A DNA stretch of 64,000 nucleotides from Flavobacterium aquiphilum (GCF_027111335.1 NZ_CP114288.1:930001-994000); one strand, 5' to 3'; shown: positions 36,808 through 45,807, numbered from the stretch's first letter. Made by a program: numbers and translations. The notes: a model not told the origin generated them from the letters alone.

Positions 36808-37638
36808 ATGCAGCAAATATTTTCCTTTATCATAAGAAACAGTAATCGGTTACTGTTTTTGCTGCTTTTGGGCATTGCGTTATCCTTAACCATACAATCT
36901 CATTCTTTTCATAGAAGTAAAATTATCAGTTCGGCAAATTTTCTGAGTGGGGGAGTGTACGAAAGGATTAATTCTTTTGAAGAATACCTTCATTTGAAAG
37001 AACAAAATGATGAATTGGCTCGTGAAAATGCTAATTTAAAAAGTCTGTTGTTTAAAACTAAAGATTCAGCAGAGATTCCGAATTTAGACAGTTTAAAAGG
37101 TGTTTTACCGAAAGATATCGTTGTTTCCAAAGTGATTCACAACTCTTATAATGTGTATGAGAATTATTTAACATTGAATTCTGGTGCAAAATCAGGAATT
37201 AAGCCTGATATGGGGGTAATTAATAGTTTGGGGATAGTTGGTATAATCGATAATGTATCTGCTAACTATTCTACTGTAATTAGTATTTTGAATATTAAGT
37301 CTAAGATAAATGCAAAGATTAAACATTCAGATCATTTCGGAACCCTAAGTTGGGATGGAAAAAATACCGGTTTTGTACAATTGACTGACGTGCCAAGATT
37401 AGCTTCTATCAAAAAAGGCGATACCATTGTAACAGGTGGGCAATCTGTAATATTTCCTGAAAATGTTGGAATTGGAACAATTGAAAAAGTATGGATTCCT
37501 AATGATAAAAACCACTATTATAAGATTGACGTTAAATTATTTAATGATATGACTAATTTGGGTCATGTTTATATTATAAAATCTGAAAACAGCGAAGAAA
37601 TTAGAAATTTAGAAAACCAAGAGAAAAAAGATGAATAG
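36808..37638 (+). CDS. mreC: Rod shape-determining protein MreC
   Basis: Periplasmic scaffold anchored by one N-terminal helix (LLFLLLLGIALSLTI). A coiled coil follows (EEYLHLKEQNDELARENANLKSLL), then the MreC beta domain (YENYLTLNSGAKSGIKPDMGVINSLGIVGII). 276 residues. Its last codons overlap the mreD start by 8 bases, a sign of translational coupling. Confidence 0.94.
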   Translation: MQQIFSFIIRNSNRLLFLLLLGIALSLTIQSHSFHRSKIISSANFLSGGVYERINSFEEYLHLKEQNDELARENANLKSLLFKTKDSAEIPNLDSLKGVLPKDIVVSKVIHNSYNVYENYLTLNSGAKSGIKPDMGVINSLGIVGIIDNVSANYSTVISILNIKSKINAKIKHSDHFGTLSWDGKNTGFVQLTDVPRLASIKKGDTIVTGGQSVIFPENVGIGTIEKVWIPNDKNHYYKIDVKLFNDMTNLGHVYIIKSENSEEIRNLENQEKKDE

Positions 37639-38137
37639 CACGGTATTGATGAACATTTTTCGTTTTGTGCTTTTATTAGCTTTGCAAATTCTAGTTTTTA
37701 ATAATATGAATTTTGAAGGTTATGTGAGTGCATTCCCATATATTCTTTTCATCATTCTTTATCCTGTAAACGGGAACAAGTCAAGTCTTCTTATTGCTAG
37801 TTTTTTCTTGGGTTTGATTATGGACTTATTTTGTAATTCAGGAGGTGTACATGCAACTGCTTGCGTTCTTTTGGCGTATTTAAGACCTTACTTTTTTAAA
37901 TTTTCATTTGGACTTAGTTATGAGTATCAAACAATTAGATTGAATGATGTTTTGACTCCCGAACGATTTACGTTTATTTTATTGGCTGTTGCAACGCATC
38001 ACATTGTTTTATTCTTTTTAGAATCTTTTCAAATCACTTTCTTTTTTGATGTTTTACTTAGGATTCTTTTAAGTACGCTGTTTACAATTTTAACCTGTAT
38101 TATTCTTATTTATTTAATAAAGCCAAATAAAAGATAA
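37631..38137 (+). CDS. mreD: Rod shape-determining protein MreD
   Basis: Integral membrane partner of MreC, 168 residues, with about five helices (FVLLLALQILVF, ILFIILYPV, LLIASFFLGLIMDLF, ILLAVATHHIVLFFLESF, LFTILTCIILIYLI). The LGLIMDLF region matches the family's conserved segment. Overlaps mreC and ends two bases before mrdA. Confidence 0.9.
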   Translation: MNSTVLMNIFRFVLLLALQILVFNNMNFEGYVSAFPYILFIILYPVNGNKSSLLIASFFLGLIMDLFCNSGGVHATACVLLAYLRPYFFKFSFGLSYEYQTIRLNDVLTPERFTFILLAVATHHIVLFFLESFQITFFFDVLLRILLSTLFTILTCIILIYLIKPNKR

Positions 38138-38139
38138 AA

Positions 38140-40080
38140 ATGAGAAAGGTTTTGTTGCCTGCTTTAATAATTATTGGGGCATCTTTGTTAATCATAAGAG
38201 TTTTTTATCTGCAAATTATTGACGATTCATTTAAACTAAAATCGGAAAATAATGCAATAAAAATCGAATATGATTATCCGGAGAGGGGCTATATCTATGA
38301 TCGAAATGGAGTATTGTTGGTTGCCAATCAGCCGTCTTATGATATCATGGTAATTCCGAGGGAGCTTCATAATACAGATACTCTAGAGTTTTGTAAGTTA
38401 TTGAGTATTACCAAAGAAGACTTTATTAAAAGAATGGAGAAAGCCAAGGTCTATAGCCCAAGGTTACCATCGGTTTTTTTGGCTCAATTGAATAAAACCG
38501 AGTTTGCAGCTTTTCAGGAAAAAATCAGAAAATTTGAAGGTTTCTATTTTCAAAAACGTTCCTTACGCGATTATGAAGTTAATTTTGGAGCCAATGTTTT
38601 TGGATCTATTACTCAGGTTAATGATAAGCAAATTGAAAAAAATCATTATTATAAGAGTGGAGATTTGATTGGTAGACAGGGGGTTGAGGAAAGTTATGAA
38701 GAAATTCTTCGTGGTATTAAAGGGGTTAGGTATTTTCAGAAAGACAAATTTAACCGTGAAATAGGTTCCTATAAAGAAGGTAAATACGATACAATCGCAA
38801 GACAAGGAGAAGATATAAATCTAACTATCGATTCCGAAATCCAAAAGTACGGAGAGCAATTAATGGTCAACAAAAGAGGAGGAATTGTTGCTATTGAACC
38901 CAAAACAGGTGAAATATTAGCGCTTGTTACTGCCCCATCTTATGATCCCGGAATTTTGGTGGGAAGACAACGATCCAAAAATTATACCAAATTGTATAAT
39001 GATTCTATAGCAAAACCACTTTATGACAGAGGATTGTTGGCCGAATATCCGCCGGGTTCACCATTTAAAATTATGACGGGTCTTGTGGGATTGCAAGAAG
39101 GAGTGGTCGATGAGAACACCACTTTTGTTTGTAGTCATGGTTTTTATTATGCTCCAGGACGTTTTCAAAAATGTCATTGTGGAATTTTCGGCCCTAGAAG
39201 TTTGAATGTTGGGATTTATAAATCTTGTAATGCTTATTTTTCAAATGTGTATTTGAGAACTATTGGAAAATATAAAAGTACTCCTTATGCTGTGGATGTT
39301 TGGAGTAATCATGTTAAAAGTTTTGGTCTCGGACAGTTTATGGGTTGTGATTTGCCAGTAGGAAGAAGGGGGAAGATCCCAACTTCCAAAACCTATAAAA
39401 GAATGTATCCAGGATGGGGTTATAGCGGAAAAACGATTATATCTAATGCTATCGGTCAAGGGGAAGTTTTGGCAACCCCAATTCAATTGGCCAATATGAT
39501 GTCGACAGTAGCAAATCATGGGTATTATTATACTCCTCACATCATTAAAAAAATCAAAGGGGAGAAAATAGATCCTAGGTTTACAACAAAGCATGTTACA
39601 AGCATTGATGAAAAATATTTTCCTCCGATGATTCAAGGTTTGTTTGATGTGTATAATCATGGAACTGCTTATGCATTAAAAGTTGAGGGTATTGATATAT
39701 GTGGGAAGACTGGTACTGCTGAAAATTACACTAAAATTGATGGTAAACGTGTTAAGCTAAAAGACCACTCTATTTTTGTTGCTTTTGCACCAAAAGATGA
39801 TCCAAAAATAGCTATTGCGGTTTTAGTTGAGAATGGCGGTTTCGGGGCTACTATTGCAGGGCCTATTGCCAGTTTGATGATAGAGAAATATTTGAGAAGA
39901 AAAATCACAAGAACAGATTTGGAAACCAGAGTGTTGAATACAAGTTTACAAAGTCGTTATGCAATCTTAGGAGGACTTTCAAATGAAGTGAAAAGACAAT
40001 TATTTGTTCAGGATTCTATCGCTCAAAGTAAAGTCAAAGCTGCTCAGAAAGTAAAAGACACAATTCAAGAAGAACAATAA
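38140..40080 (+). CDS. mrdA: Penicillin-binding protein 2 (peptidoglycan transpeptidase)
   Basis: Class B PBP that cross-links wall peptides during elongation, with RodA as its glycosyltransferase partner. One N-terminal helix (LLPALIIIGASLLIIRVF), a PBP dimerisation domain, and a transpeptidase domain. The nucleophile Ser is in the unusual-looking EYPPGSPFKIMTGL (SxxK as SPFK), the SxN motif is KSCNAYFSN, and KTGT is in ICGKTGTAENY. 646 residues. Confidence 0.95.
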   Translation: MRKVLLPALIIIGASLLIIRVFYLQIIDDSFKLKSENNAIKIEYDYPERGYIYDRNGVLLVANQPSYDIMVIPRELHNTDTLEFCKLLSITKEDFIKRMEKAKVYSPRLPSVFLAQLNKTEFAAFQEKIRKFEGFYFQKRSLRDYEVNFGANVFGSITQVNDKQIEKNHYYKSGDLIGRQGVEESYEEILRGIKGVRYFQKDKFNREIGSYKEGKYDTIARQGEDINLTIDSEIQKYGEQLMVNKRGGIVAIEPKTGEILALVTAPSYDPGILVGRQRSKNYTKLYNDSIAKPLYDRGLLAEYPPGSPFKIMTGLVGLQEGVVDENTTFVCSHGFYYAPGRFQKCHCGIFGPRSLNVGIYKSCNAYFSNVYLRTIGKYKSTPYAVDVWSNHVKSFGLGQFMGCDLPVGRRGKIPTSKTYKRMYPGWGYSGKTIISNAIGQGEVLATPIQLANMMSTVANHGYYYTPHIIKKIKGEKIDPRFTTKHVTSIDEKYFPPMIQGLFDVYNHGTAYALKVEGIDICGKTGTAENYTKIDGKRVKLKDHSIFVAFAPKDDPKIAIAVLVENGGFGATIAGPIASLMIEKYLRRKITRTDLETRVLNTSLQSRYAILGGLSNEVKRQLFVQDSIAQSKVKAAQKVKDTIQEEQ

Positions 40081-40091
40081 TATATATTCAA

Positions 40092-41327
40092 ATGAAAAAT
40101 CAAAGCTTATCAGGTAATATTGATTGGATATGTGTCATTATCTACATTGTACTTGTGTTTTTGGGATGGTTAAATATATATTCGTCATCTTTATCTTCTA
40201 CTGAAGGAACTTATGAAAAGCAAGCCATATTTATTGCTTTATCAGTTCCGTTGATTTTTATTATTTTATATATTGATGGTAAATTTTATGAAAAATATGC
40301 CAGTATTATATTCGTTGTTTCTCTAGTATCGTTGCTGGGATTATTTGTCTTTGGAAAAACAATTGCGGGACAGCGGTGCTGGTATGCTTTTGGGAGTTTT
40401 ACCCTGCAGCCTTCTGAGTTTGCAAAAGCAGCAACTTCTTTAGCATTGGCGAAATATCTAAGTGACACTCAAATCAATTTAAAAGAAATGAATCGCCAAG
40501 TGCAAGCATTGGCAATCGTTTTTTTACCGGTTATGCTCATCTTGCCGCAACCTGATCCGGGAAGTGCAATGATTTACAGTATTTTTATTATCGTTTTGTT
40601 TCGAGAGGGTTTGCCATCTTGGTACGTTTGGACGGGTTTCTTGACCATATTGATTTTTGTGCTAACATTAGTTTTAGAACCTCAGTATGTTATTTTAATG
40701 GCTTTATTGGTTATTGTTTTGGTATATTATAAATCAAGGTTAGGTGATCGAAATATTGTTTTGAGTGGTATTCTTTTTGCTCTTATATCTGGTTTCGTTT
40801 TGTCTGTAAACTATGTTTTTAATAATATTTTCAAACAGCATCACCGTGATCGATTTAATATATTATTAGGTAAAGAGGTAGATATGAAGGGGATTGGATA
40901 TAACACCAATCAATCTGAGATTGCTGTTGGATCAGGAGGGTGGTTTGGAAAAGGATTTCTTGAAGGAACTCAAACGAAAGGGGGATTTGTACCTGAACAA
41001 CATACCGATTATATTTTTACAACCGTTGGTGAGGAATGGGGATTTGTTGGATCTTTGGTTGTGATAGCACTTTTTACAGGATTATTTCTTCGAATAATTT
41101 ATCTCGCCGAAAGACAGAAGACTAAATTCAGTCGCGTATATGGCTATTGTGTTGCTGCTATATTATTCACGCACTTTTTTGTAAACATTGCTATGGTTAT
41201 TGGTGTTTTTCCAACTATTGGTGTGCCATTGCCTTTCTTCTCTTACGGAGGTTCTGGTTTGTGGGGATTTACCATTTTGCTATTTATTTTTATTAAAATG
41301 GATGCTAATAAAGTAAATGAATGGTAA
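40092..41327 (+). CDS. rodA: Rod-shape glycosyltransferase RodA
   Basis: SEDS-family peptidoglycan polymerase, 411 residues, about ten membrane helices. Family motifs: GQRCWYAFGSFTLQPSEFAKAATSLALAKYL early, LPQPDPGSAMIY with the conserved Asp, QTKGGFVPEQHTDYIFTTVGEEWGF, and GVFPTIGVPLPFFSYGGSGLW near the end. Last gene of the mre operon, closed by a bidirectional terminator. Confidence 0.96.
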   Translation: MKNQSLSGNIDWICVIIYIVLVFLGWLNIYSSSLSSTEGTYEKQAIFIALSVPLIFIILYIDGKFYEKYASIIFVVSLVSLLGLFVFGKTIAGQRCWYAFGSFTLQPSEFAKAATSLALAKYLSDTQINLKEMNRQVQALAIVFLPVMLILPQPDPGSAMIYSIFIIVLFREGLPSWYVWTGFLTILIFVLTLVLEPQYVILMALLVIVLVYYKSRLGDRNIVLSGILFALISGFVLSVNYVFNNIFKQHHRDRFNILLGKEVDMKGIGYNTNQSEIAVGSGGWFGKGFLEGTQTKGGFVPEQHTDYIFTTVGEEWGFVGSLVVIALFTGLFLRIIYLAERQKTKFSRVYGYCVAAILFTHFFVNIAMVIGVFPTIGVPLPFFSYGGSGLWGFTILLFIFIKMDANKVNEW

Positions 41328-41366
41328 TCAGTTTCTGTCTGAAAAACGTTGAAGAGTATTAAAATA

Positions 41367-41399
41367 AAAAAAACCATTCGGATTCCGAATGGTTTTTTT
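41367..41399. terminator. Bidirectional terminator rodA / metK
   Basis: A 15-bp stem with core ACCATTCGG/CCGAATGGT, loop ATT, and T-runs on both strands between the convergent genes. Confidence 0.92.
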
Positions 41400-41419
41400 A
41401 TGCTTGATTTTAGATTTTT

Positions 41420-42670
41420 TTATAGTCCAAAAGCTGTTTTAATTTGATCTACAAAGTCCAATTTCTCCCAAGTGAATAACTCAACGGTAACAGTTTTTGT
41501 CAATCCACCCGGAGCAGAGAATGTTTTTGTTACGGTTTCCGGAGTACGTCCCATGTGACCGTAAGCAGCAGTTTCGCTATAGATTGGGTTTCTTAATTTT
41601 AAACGTTGCTCGATGAAGTAAGGACGCATATCAAAAATAGCTTCTACTTTTTTAGCGATCTCACCATTAGTTAAATTTACTTTTGAAGTACCAAAAGTAT
41701 CGATAAAGATACCCATTGGTTTTGCTACTCCAATTGCGTAAGATACTTGTACCAAAATCTCATCAGCAACACCTGCAGCAACAAGGTTTTTGGCGATATG
41801 ACGTGTTGCATAAGCGGCACTTCTATCTACTTTACTTGGATCTTTTCCAGAGAAAGCACCACCACCATGAGCTCCTTTTCCACCATATGTGTCAACAATG
41901 ATTTTTCTTCCTGTCAATCCAGTATCTCCATGAGGACCACCAATTACGAATTTCCCGGTAGGATTGATGTGGTATTGAATTTTGTCATTGAATAAATGAG
42001 CGTTCTCAGGATTTTTTGCAATGATTCTTGGAATTAATATTTCGATGATATTTTTTTTGATTTTAGCAAGCATGGCAGTCTCTTCGTCAAAATCATCATG
42101 TTGAGTCGAAATTACGATAGCATCAATACGTGTTGGTTTGTTGTCATCGCTGTATTCCAAAGTAACCTGAGATTTTGCATCAGGTCTTAAATAAGTGATT
42201 TCTTTGTTTTCACGACGCAAAATCGCTAATTCCTGCAATAATTTGTGTGATAAATCAAGAGCCAATGGCATGTAACTTTCAGTTTCATTCGTTGCATAAC
42301 CAAACATCATTCCTTGGTCTCCGGCACCTTGCTCTTCTTTACTAGCTCTGTCAACACCTTGGTTGATGTCTGCAGATTGTTCGTGAATAGCTGAAAGAAT
42401 GCCGCAGGAATTGGCTTCAAACATATATTCACTTTTTGTATATCCAATTTTACGAATTACTTCGCGAGCAATTTGTTGTACATCTAAGTAGGTATTTGAC
42501 TTTACTTCCCCCGCCAAAATTACTTGACCTGTGGTTACCAAAGTTTCACAAGCTACTTTTGAGTCAGCATCAAATGCCAAAAAGTTATCGATTAAAGCAT
42601 CCGAAATTTGATCTGCAACTTTGTCCGGGTGTCCCTCACTTACAGATTCTGACGTAAATAAATAAGCCAT
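41420..42670 (-). CDS. metK: S-adenosylmethionine synthetase
   Basis: Makes SAM from methionine and ATP. 416 residues with the three-domain MAT fold: ATP motif [19 protein letters not shown], the hexapeptide region [12 protein letters not shown], and [19 protein letters not shown] near residue 260. It is transcribed leftward from a consensus promoter through a structured leader (42671-42834) that resembles a SAM-II riboswitch. Diverges from the methionine operon on its right. Confidence 0.97.
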   Translation of the reverse strand: MAYLFTSESVSEGHPDKVADQISDALIDNFLAFDADSKVACETLVTTGQVILAGEVKSNTYLDVQQIAREVIRKIGYTKSEYMFEANSCGILSAIHEQSADINQGVDRASKEEQGAGDQGMMFGYATNETESYMPLALDLSHKLLQELAILRRENKEITYLRPDAKSQVTLEYSDDNKPTRIDAIVISTQHDDFDEETAMLAKIKKNIIEILIPRIIAKNPENAHLFNDKIQYHINPTGKFVIGGPHGDTGLTGRKIIVDTYGGKGAHGGGAFSGKDPSKVDRSAAYATRHIAKNLVAAGVADEILVQVSYAIGVAKPMGIFIDTFGTSKVNLTNGEIAKKVEAIFDMRPYFIEQRLKLRNPIYSETAAYGHMGRTPETVTKTFSAPGGLTKTVTVELFTWEKLDFVDQIKTAFGL

Positions 42671-42719
42671 AATAATTATAAATTTTAAATATTAATCGAG
42701 GAAAATAATTGCTGGAAAG

Positions 42720-42828
42720 GCTAAAGGAGGGTTTCTGCTTTAGCATTTTTTTCTACTGAAAATTTTCAGCATCCATAATGAATTCGGTTCATTATGAAGA
42801 GGTTGCAATCAGTCCAAATTTTTCCTCT
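42720..42828 (-). ncRNA. Candidate SAM-II-like riboswitch in the metK leader
   Basis: Read on the minus strand from 42828. P1 arm AGAGG, loop containing ATTTGGACTGATTGCAA, then CCTCT closing the stem (42798). After a long insertion with two hairpins (CATAATGAA/TTCATTATG at 42796-42774; CTGAAAATTTTCAG at 42769-42756) comes TGCTAAAGCAG (42745-42735). The blocks AUUUGG, AUUGCA and GCUAAAG are, from memory, the conserved parts of SAM-II, whose pseudoknot pairs the loop with the 3' block; here TTGCA can pair with TGC and CTG with CAG. A downstream CTTTAGC (42726-42720) could sequester GCTAAAG, giving a switch. No SAM-I signature is present. Inference; a covariance search is needed. Confidence 0.5.
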
Positions 42829-42840
42829 TGTTTTCGGGTG

Positions 42841-42869
42841 CAAAGGTATGAAACCATTTTGAATTGCAA
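42841..42869 (-). promoter_or_regulatory. Promoter of metK
   Basis: On the minus strand TTG (42869-42867), 18-base spacer, TACCTTTG (42848-42841). Transcription would start near 42834, so the candidate riboswitch stem begins only a few bases into the RNA. Confidence 0.72.
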
Positions 42870-42917
42870 ATTATTCTTTTGTTTTTTTTGATTTAATTAA
42901 GAGGATTTTAACATAGC

Positions 42918-42940
42918 CTACTAATTCCATAGGGTTTATA
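42918..42940. promoter_or_regulatory. Operator-like motif shared with cysH promoter
   Basis: CTACTAATTCCATAGGGTTT aligns with CTAGTAACCCGATAGGGTAA at 54563-54582, keeping CTA-TAA--C-ATAGGGT (14 of 18 positions). It sits between the divergent metK and the leader-peptide gene at 43148, so it could control either. Confidence 0.5.
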
Positions 42941-43147
42941 AAAATAATTCAATTTTTCCTTGGTGGATTAAAAAATAGTTTGCAAATTTGCTCCATCAAA
43001 AAGAAAAATTTAAGTCGCTATTGTGCGATATGTTTTATTGAATTTCAAAAATTCCCAAATGATGTCAAATGGGATGATTTAAAACAGATCATTAGATCTC
43101 TCGAATAAAAGAGGTTTTGGTATTAGTCAAAAATAAGTAAAGAAGTA

Positions 43148-43234
43148 ATGAAAACAATAGGAAATAAAATGATGATGTGTTGTATGATGTGTATGTGCAT
43201 CTCAATTCCCTATGGCCAAAAGCGGAGGATTTAA
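43148..43234 (+). CDS. Met/Cys-rich leader peptide of the methionine operon
   Basis: A 28-codon mini-gene beginning ATG AAA ACA ATA. Residues 8-17 are ten consecutive Met or Cys residues, MMMCCMMCMC, coded at 43169-43198, followed by ISIPYGQKRRI and TAA. An intrinsic terminator follows 21 bases after the stop. The codons GGC CAA AAG near the end contain CCAAAAG (43216-43222), identical to the start of the terminator's right arm and able to pair with its left arm. Stalling at the Met/Cys codons would leave CCAAAAG free to form the antiterminator; a ribosome at the stop codon would cover it. Downstream genes are O-acetylhomoserine sulfhydrylase and metX, so the sensed amino acids fit the pathway. 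Confidence 0.8.
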   Translation: MKTIGNKMMMCCMMCMCISIPYGQKRRI

Positions 43235-43255
43235 TCCTTGTTATAGATCTACTAT

Positions 43256-43290
43256 AAGCCCTTTTGGAACAAAACCAAAAGGGCTTTTTT
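43256..43290 (+). terminator. Attenuator terminator before O-acetylhomoserine sulfhydrylase
   Basis: AAGCCCTTTTGG (43256-43267), loop AACAAAA, CCAAAAGGGCTT (43275-43286), T-run to 43290: a perfect 12-bp stem between the leader peptide and the gene at 43377. The competing 7-bp pairing is CCAAAAG (43216-43222) with CTTTTGG (43261-43267); the stretch between them can form its own hairpin TTATAG/CTATAA. Confidence 0.9.
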
Positions 43291-43376
43291 ATTACTTTAG
43301 TAATCGTAAAAAAATAACAATCAGTATTTAATAAAAAAAAGATAAAACAATTAACAACATTTAAAAAATTAGAATC

Positions 43377-44669
43377 ATGAGCACACAAAAATTCGCAACA
43401 AACGCTTTACATGCAGGACACGATGTATCAAAAAACGGTGGAACTAGAGCCGTACCTATCTATCAAACCACTTCGTATGTATTTAATAATTCAGAACATG
43501 CCGCCAAATTATTTGGGTTAGCCGAAGCTGGATTTATCTATACGAGATTAAATAATCCGACCAATGATATTTTGGAACAACGATTGGCAGCTCTGGAAGG
43601 AGGAATCGGAGCGGTGGTTACCGCTTCAGGGACATCGGCAATTACAACGGCTTTATTGGTGTTGTTAAAAGCTGGTGACCATATCGTGGCATCAAACAGT
43701 TTGTATGGCGGAACTTATAATTTGTTAAAAGTTACACTGCCAAGGTTAGGGATTACAACCACATTTGTTGACCCAACCGATCCTGAAAATTTTGCTAAAG
43801 CCGTTAAAGAAAATACGAGAGCTTTTTTTGTCGAAAGTTTAGGGAACCCAAAATTGGACGTGCTGGATCTTCATGCAATTTCGGAAAAAGCCAAAGCCCA
43901 CAAAGTTCCTTTTATTGTTGACAATACGGTGGCTTCCCCTTATTTATTGAATCCGATTGAGTACGGAGCAGATATTGTTATCCATTCCTTGACGAAATAT
44001 ATTTCCGGAAACGGAACCTCGCTCGGAGGTGTAATTATCGATGCCGGAAAATTCGATTGGAGCAACGGAAAATTCCCTGAATTTACGGAGCCTTCGGCAG
44101 GGTATCATGGCTTGGTTTATCATGAAGCCTTGGGTAATGCCGCTTTCATTGCAAAAGCGCGCGTCGAGGGATTAAGAGATTTTGGGGCTGCTTTGAGTCC
44201 GTTTAATGCTTTTCAAATTATTCAAGGTTTAGAAACATTGGAAATTCGTATCAAAAGACATAGCGAAAATGCTTTGGCGTTAGCGCAATGGCTAGAAATT
44301 CAAGACGAAGTGGCATGGGTGAACTATCCGGGATTGAAAACAAGCAAACATTACGTAATAGCTCAAAAATATTTGCCTAAAGGACAAAGCGGTGTGGTGA
44401 CTTTTGGATTAAAAGCAGGTTTTGATGCCGCCAAAAAAGTTGCCGATAACACTAAGTTGTTTTCTTTATTGGCCAATATTGGAGACACAAAATCCTTGAT
44501 TATACATCCGGCAAGTACCACGCATCAACAGTTGTCAGATGAGGAGCAAATTTCAACAGGAGTAACCAAAGATTTAATTCGACTTTCAGTAGGGTTAGAA
44601 GATATTGAGGATTTAAAAGCGGATCTAAAAGCAGTTTTTGAAACCATTAAAAATCCTCATTTAGTATAA
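43377..44669 (+). CDS. O-acetylhomoserine sulfhydrylase (aminocarboxypropyltransferase)
   Basis: PLP enzyme that joins sulfide to O-acetylhomoserine, giving homocysteine directly. 430 residues, the long form typical of acetylhomoserine sulfhydrylases. Motifs: YTRLNNPTNDILEQRLAALEGG, VTASGTSAITTALL, SLYGGTYNLLKVTLPRLGI, and the PLP lysine in IVIHSLTKYISGNGTSLGG. The C-terminal HPASTTHQQLS is the cofactor phosphate region. Read through the Met/Cys leader attenuator; a further terminator lies between this gene and metX. Confidence 0.93.
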   Translation: MSTQKFATNALHAGHDVSKNGGTRAVPIYQTTSYVFNNSEHAAKLFGLAEAGFIYTRLNNPTNDILEQRLAALEGGIGAVVTASGTSAITTALLVLLKAGDHIVASNSLYGGTYNLLKVTLPRLGITTTFVDPTDPENFAKAVKENTRAFFVESLGNPKLDVLDLHAISEKAKAHKVPFIVDNTVASPYLLNPIEYGADIVIHSLTKYISGNGTSLGGVIIDAGKFDWSNGKFPEFTEPSAGYHGLVYHEALGNAAFIAKARVEGLRDFGAALSPFNAFQIIQGLETLEIRIKRHSENALALAQWLEIQDEVAWVNYPGLKTSKHYVIAQKYLPKGQSGVVTFGLKAGFDAAKKVADNTKLFSLLANIGDTKSLIIHPASTTHQQLSDEEQISTGVTKDLIRLSVGLEDIEDLKADLKAVFETIKNPHLV

Positions 44670-44693
44670 AGTTGGTTTTGGTTTGTTAGTTAG

Positions 44694-44729
44694 ACTGCCT
44701 TGGCTTTTTGGTTATCCGAGGCAGTTTTT
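44694..44729 (+). terminator. Terminator between sulfhydrylase gene and metX
   Basis: ACTGCCTTGG (44694-44703) pairs with CCGAGGCAGT (44716-44725), one G-U pair, then T-run 44725-44729. No promoter consensus is obvious before metX, so metX may depend on incomplete termination here. Confidence 0.75.
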
Positions 44730-44805
44730 AAAATCAAGATTATATAAGGATCCTAAGGATTGAATCTCTTGGTGTCTGAAAGATTATTAACTAAAAATAT
44801 TCAGA

Positions 44806-45807
44806 ATGGAAAATTTACAAAAAATAGATCTCTTTAATTTTGATTTGGAAATAGGAAAACAGAAGGCTTATCTCCCCTTGTTTTATCAGGTTTTTGGGCA
44901 GCCGCTAGGCAGTGCGCCAATTGTGGTGGTGAATCATTCATTGACAGGAAATTCTAATGTTGCCGCAAAAAATGGTTGGTGGAGCGGAATTGTGGGAGAC
45001 AAAAAAGTCGTGGATATCGATTATTTTACGGTTATCGCCTTTAATATTCCCGGAAATGGATTTGATGGGAATTTGGATAATTTGATTGATAATTATAAGG
45101 ATTATAGCATTCGTGACATCGCCCGTATCTTTTGGGAAGGGTTGTTTTATTTAAAAGTGCAGCATGTTTATGCAATAATTGGAGGAAGTTTAGGCGGTGC
45201 AATAACATGGGAAATGGCTGCTTTACATCCTGATAAAATTGACAATTTGATTCCAATTGCTACTGATTGGAAAGCAACTGATTGGGTTATTGCCAATGTT
45301 TTGATTCAGGATCAAATTTTAAATCATTCGGATGATCCAATTGTAGATGCCCGTTTGCACGCTACTTTATTGTATAGAACACCAGAATATGTGAACCAAA
45401 GATTCCGAAGAAGTAAATTGGATGAATTGTCGGTGTTGCAGATAGAAAATTGGTTGTTGGATCATGGGGTTAAATTAAAAAACAGATATCGTCTTGCGGC
45501 CTATAAGTTGATGAACCATTTGCTGAAAACAAATGATATAACTAGAAACAGACCCGATTTTCTGACGGTGACAAATGCTATTGATGCCAACATTCATCTA
45601 ATTACCGTCGATACGGATTATTTGTTTATTGCCGAAGAAACCCGAAAAACCTACAGGGAGTTGTTGGGGAGGAAACAAAATGTGTTTTATCACCAAATCC
45701 AGTCCATTCACGGTCACGACGCTTATTTGATAGAGTTCAATCAATTGTCCGATATTTTGAGACCAATTTTTAACCTTCATAAAGAGCAAAACTATGTCAG
45801 TGCATAA
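44806..45807 (+). CDS. metX: Homoserine O-acetyltransferase-like alpha/beta hydrolase (copy 1)
   Basis: Acetylates homoserine, the committed step of methionine synthesis. 333 residues with the MetX fold: oxyanion region VNHSLTGNS, nucleophile elbow IIGGSLGGAITWEMA with Ser, PIATDWKATDWVIA, and the catalytic His in SIHGHDAYLIEF. It lies downstream of the sulfhydrylase, so product feeds directly into the neighbour's reaction. A second, clearly related copy lies at 47374. One copy may act on a different acyl acceptor, but nothing in the sequence proves it. Confidence 0.88.
   Translation: MENLQKIDLFNFDLEIGKQKAYLPLFYQVFGQPLGSAPIVVVNHSLTGNSNVAAKNGWWSGIVGDKKVVDIDYFTVIAFNIPGNGFDGNLDNLIDNYKDYSIRDIARIFWEGLFYLKVQHVYAIIGGSLGGAITWEMAALHPDKIDNLIPIATDWKATDWVIANVLIQDQILNHSDDPIVDARLHATLLYRTPEYVNQRFRRSKLDELSVLQIENWLLDHGVKLKNRYRLAAYKLMNHLLKTNDITRNRPDFLTVTNAIDANIHLITVDTDYLFIAEETRKTYRELLGRKQNVFYHQIQSIHGHDAYLIEFNQLSDILRPIFNLHKEQNYVSA

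Noticed and set aside
42770..42800. Very short frames MNRIHYGC and MDAENFQ in the metK leader as leader peptides
   Set aside because: No enrichment for Met or Cys and no terminator next to them; they overlap the proposed riboswitch hairpins.
42676..42840. SAM-I riboswitch in the metK leader
   Set aside because: None of the S-box blocks (AAAGG..GAGGG, CTTAGCAACC, GGTGC) is present; the leader fits a different fold.
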